Shown here: positions 12,918-15,561 of the stretch, in pieces
Numbering within the stretch: position 1 is the stretch's first letter
Layout: each line of letters starts with the position of its first letter
Notes under the pieces: model-generated
The model's input: only the letters and a program-made list of their open reading frames with translations
Databases searched by the model: none
What the model was told of the DNA's origin: nothing
Program-made: the position numbers and the translations under genes
NCBI GenBank assembly: GCA_964528605.1
Contig: CAZGSV010000075.1
Location: 1-15,561 of the forward strand
DNA: 15,561 nucleotides
Direction of reading: 5' to 3'
From: CAZGSV01 sp964528605
Lineage (GTDB): Bacteria > Armatimonadota > Zipacnadia > CAZGSV01

Positions 12918-15560
12918 TCAACGCCGCATAATGGCAGCGGAGTAATCTTCGGGGAGGCGGAGTTCAGTGAAGGTCATGCCGTCGCGGACGAGCGTGGGGG
13001 CGGTGGGGTCGGGCACTTCGCGCCCGGAGCCATCGAACACGTGGACCTCGTGGCTTGAGTTGTCGCCCCAGCCGAAGCAGCCGCTCACCTTGGTGATGAT
13101 GCGCTCCTTGCCGATGACGTAGCCCTCGTGGAGTTCGACAGGCGTGATCGGAAACATGTAGCAGGCCAGGTTCTTGCGCGTGGGGATGACGAGGTCGCTG
13201 TACCAGTTGTAGAGGCAGCCGTAGTCGAGGGCGGCGAGCATCACGCGGTAGGCATCTTCCTCGGTGCGCTCGGTGAGATGGTCCCCGAGGGCGACGGGAG
13301 CGTAGAGCAGCGCCTCGGAGCAGTTGGAGATGCTGCCGGTCTCGACGAAGCGGCCGAAGTGGACATCGGCCATGGTGCGCGTGTGAGGCATGCCGTTGGC
13401 GATGAGCGGGCCGCGCTCGAGGAGGCGGCGGACGTGGAAGAGGCGGAAGGGCTGAGTGATGAGGGCAACGCTCGACTTGAGGCGCGCAATCCGGTGGGTA
13501 TTGGGGTCAATGTCGGCGCTGCAGCCGTCCCACGGCTCGCCGTAGTGATAGCGGTAGCGGCTGTATTCGATCTCGTCCCAGTAGACGCCCTCGGCTTTGC
13601 AGTCGCCGAGGATGAGGTCAATGTTCTTGGCCACATCGCGCCCGAAGTCGTTGGTGAGGGTGGGGAAGAAGATGCGGTCGTGGGGATCGCCGTAGTCGGC
13701 TTGGGCGCCGTCGGGAAGTAGGACTCGGTCTTTGGCGTACTTGGCGGGGCTGTCGTCGAGGACGTCAATGAAGCAGTGGAAGTAGAACATGGTCTTGAGG
13801 TCGGGGCAGAGGGCGCGGAGGCGGTCGTTGTGGCGGGCGTAGACGGAATGGTCAACGAGTTGGAAGGCGGTGCCGTGGGGGTAGCGGCCTTCGTACTTGG
13901 GATAGGAGATGCTGGCGCACGAGAGATGGGTGCCTTTGTTGACCAGGAAAGAACGGACGGCCTCGTCGCTCCATTGGTCGGTGGGCGGCCCGGCGCGCAG
14001 GAAAGCGAACTGGTACTTCAGTTCAAAGTTCACGTTGCGCAGGCAGCGGGCGGCGTTGACGAAGTCCCAGAAGTCGGGGCGGTCGGTGGGAATGACAGCC
14101 CACTCGGCGGTGTAAGAAGCGCCCGGTCGCAGGACGAAGGAGTCGTCGGCGAGGGCGATTGTCGAACCCACGAAGGAGTTGACCGCGTGGACCATGAACT
14201 CGTCGTTGAGGGCGAGCAGGCCGAGGCCCGCGGAGCCGGTGGCGGCGTAGGTAGAGGGGTTGGCCGGCTCGTTGACAGAGCCGGCGCCGGAGGCAGGCGA
14301 GAGGCCGGCGACCCACGCCTTCTGCAAACGACCGCGCAGGTCGCACGTGTAGCGCTGGATGATGGGCAGGTTCTCGTCGGTGAGGTTGGTGAAGCGGTCG
14401 AACACGAGTACAGCCTCGGGCAGCCGCTCCACGCGGCGCTGGTGGGTGAAGTGGGCGCATGAACCTTGCTGCCATTTGCCGTCGGGGGAGGAGAAGCGGC
14501 TTTCGACAGTGAAGCGCTCGCCGCCGACCGTGATCTCGAGGCGCCCGGGCTGGGTGGAGTCAACACTGAACTCGGGACGCGGGCGCTCGCCGGGGTAGAC
14601 AAACGGCAGAGGACCGGTGGGAGCGGGGCGCTTGGGCTTAGGCGGCGGAGGCGGCGCCTTGAACAGGAGCGCGACCTCGCCGACGACGATGTCGCGGTCC
14701 GCTATCGGCGCCGTGAGACTCTCGAAACGCAGGACGTTCGACCCGGCCTTGAGCAGATCGGTGACGCGGCATTCGTATTCGTGGGCCTTGACGCCTAGGA
14801 GCGCGTACTGCTCGTGGCCGTCAATGGCGGTGAAGTCGGGGCCGTAGGGGAGAGAGATGTCGCCCGCGGGGGAGATGGCCGTTTGCACGTCGCCGCGACG
14901 CATGGTGGAGGCGGGGGGGCGATTGCTCAGGCGCGGGCCGTCAATGGTCTGGCCGTTGAGCGAGAGCCGCAGCGCGTTGGCGTGGTAGCCGGCGGGCTTG
15001 GAGAAGTTGATGCGCGCGCGGAAGAAGAGGTAGGCGTCCTTGCCTTCGGGTATGGGCGGCGCATCAAAGGCTATCTCCGCCGACTGCGCGGCCTTGATCT
15101 CGAGCGCATCGCGGATAGCGACGCGGCGGGGGGGCACGGTGGCCTTGCCGGCGGCATCGCCGAGAAGGAAGAGAACGAAGCGCGAGGGATCGTGCGCCCA
15201 GGGAGCGGTGGAGATTGTCAGGAAACTCTCCTGCGCGGGAGCGACGGAGTCGGTGTCGGAGAGGGCGACTTCGCCCGCGATGAGCGTGTCCGGGGCGGGG
15301 TTGGCGAGGCCGACGAGAGAGAAGGGAACGAAGGCTTCGAGGTTGTAGCCGCGCGGCGTGCGCAAGGCGGCGAGTTTGACGCCCTCGATGGTCAGGCCCG
15401 GTGGCGCGTAGGGATAAGCCTCCGGCAGGATGTCGAAGAGGGGATCGCCTGTGCCGGCGAAGTTGCCCGGGCTGAAGGCAAACTGGAACTGCTGCGGCCC
15501 CCAGGTGGAGCGTGGGCTTTCGGGGTCGGGGTTGAGGTCGAGGAAGAGTTCGAGGTGGTC
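12918..15560 (-). CDS. Large carbohydrate-active protein: CBM9-like domain plus TIM-barrel-like hydrolase region (5' end outside window)
   Basis: The minus-strand frame is open from the window edge to a TGA at 12920-12918, giving 880 residues of a longer protein. The first ~110 visible residues (DHLELFLDLNPDPES, WGPQQFQFAFSPG, then GYNLEAFVPFSLVG) have the CBM9/DOMON-like sugar-binding pattern. A beta-rich domain follows to about residue 300 (ending VVGEVALLFK), then a proline/lysine linker near 14617-14662. A beta domain and a long alpha/beta region come next. The latter contains EGVYWDEIEYSRYRYHYG near 13540-13590, whose acidic residues sit as in TIM-barrel glycosidase active sites, and a closing beta domain ends the protein. 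Export is likely, but the signal peptide is outside the window. I do not recognise a named GH family. The last ~34 codons are duplicated at 10811-10925. Confidence 0.75.
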   Translation of the reverse strand, partial: DHLELFLDLNPDPESPRSTWGPQQFQFAFSPGNFAGTGDPLFDILPEAYPYAPPGLTIEGVKLAALRTPRGYNLEAFVPFSLVGLANPAPDTLIAGEVALSDTDSVAPAQESFLTISTAPWAHDPSRFVLFLLGDAAGKATVPPRRVAIRDALEIKAAQSAEIAFDAPPIPEGKDAYLFFRARINFSKPAGYHANALRLSLNGQTIDGPRLSNRPPASTMRRGDVQTAISPAGDISLPYGPDFTAIDGHEQYALLGVKAHEYECRVTDLLKAGSNVLRFESLTAPIADRDIVVGEVALLFKAPPPPPKPKRPAPTGPLPFVYPGERPRPEFSVDSTQPGRLEITVGGERFTVESRFSSPDGKWQQGSCAHFTHQRRVERLPEAVLVFDRFTNLTDENLPIIQRYTCDLRGRLQKAWVAGLSPASGAGSVNEPANPSTYAATGSAGLGLLALNDEFMVHAVNSFVGSTIALADDSFVLRPGASYTAEWAVIPTDRPDFWDFVNAARCLRNVNFELKYQFAFLRAGPPTDQWSDEAVRSFLVNKGTHLSCASISYPKYEGRYPHGTAFQLVDHSVYARHNDRLRALCPDLKTMFYFHCFIDVLDDSPAKYAKDRVLLPDGAQADYGDPHDRIFFPTLTNDFGRDVAKNIDLILGDCKAEGVYWDEIEYSRYRYHYGEPWDGCSADIDPNTHRIARLKSSVALITQPFRLFHVRRLLERGPLIANGMPHTRTMADVHFGRFVETGSISNCSEALLYAPVALGDHLTERTEEDAYRVMLAALDYGCLYNWYSDLVIPTRKNLACYMFPITPVELHEGYVIGKERIITKVSGCFGWGDNSSHEVHVFDGSGREVPDPTAPTLVRDGMTFTELRLPEDYSAAIMRR
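12924..13025. repeat. Direct repeat copy 2 (3' end of the intact carbohydrate-active gene)
   Basis: This is the counterpart of 10817-10918, in the same orientation and about 88% identical without gaps. It belongs to the intact reading frame and ends 6 bases before its stop codon. Confidence 0.85.
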
Positions 15561-15561
15561 G

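Noticed and set aside
12816..13058. Plus-strand 80-codon frame beginning with a signal-peptide-like sequence
   Set aside because: It starts at a GTG with no ribosome site, and its second half is antisense to the well-supported carbohydrate-active gene. At most it is a relic.
1..15561. CRISPR array, insertion sequence or recombinase gene
   Set aside because: No regularly spaced repeats, no terminal inverted repeats around a transposase and no integrase or transposase motifs were seen in any frame.

Overview
The window is a GC-rich bacterial stretch (about 60-75% G+C in the 60-base lines I counted by hand). It carries eleven credible protein-coding genes, one gene remnant and several regulatory signals. 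I see no rRNA, tRNA, CRISPR array or insertion sequence. The gene content is a DAP-pathway epimerase, a secreted alkaline phosphatase, a GH127-like secreted glycosidase, a Gfo/Idh/MocA oxidoreductase and a large CBM9-like/TIM-barrel-like carbohydrate protein. That suits a saccharolytic free-living bacterium of the Planctomycetota, Armatimonadota or Hydrogenedentota type. The phylum is inference from gene content, not something the sequence proves.

Layout, left to right. Bases 2-2861 hold a plus-strand run: the 3' part of a coiled-coil protein, dapF, then an amidohydrolase of the SAH/MTA/aminofutalosine deaminase type. A strong hairpin (2891-2925) closes this run against the convergent small FmdB-family zinc-ribbon gene. 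FmdB and a plus-strand alkaline phosphatase are divergent, and each has a good sigma70-like promoter in the shared intergenic region. The phosphatase converges on, and overlaps by 29 bp, a minus-strand pair: a CDP-alcohol phosphatidyltransferase followed 6 bp later by a membrane-lipid-type metallophosphoesterase. Upstream on the same strand are a radical SAM protein with an unusual CX5CX2C cluster motif and its own terminator-like hairpin, and a GH127-like glycosidase. The glycosidase is divergent from a Gfo/Idh/MocA oxidoreductase.

The right end is the most unusual part. A large minus-strand carbohydrate-active protein (12918 to the window edge) has an 88%-identical copy of its last ~34 codons 2.1 kb away (10817-10918). 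Between the two copies sits a single-gene GmrSD-like DUF262+HNH protein, a probable type IV restriction/anti-phage nuclease. The host genes keep a G-rich plus strand whichever way they are read; the DUF262 gene does not and is lower in G+C. Together these point to a defence gene acquired at, or replacing most of, a paralogue of the carbohydrate gene.

Functionally the window mixes cell-wall precursor synthesis (DapF), phosphate scavenging, phospholipid head-group chemistry and plant-type glycan breakdown with an inserted defence gene. I cannot place the radical SAM enzyme or the coiled-coil protein in a pathway.
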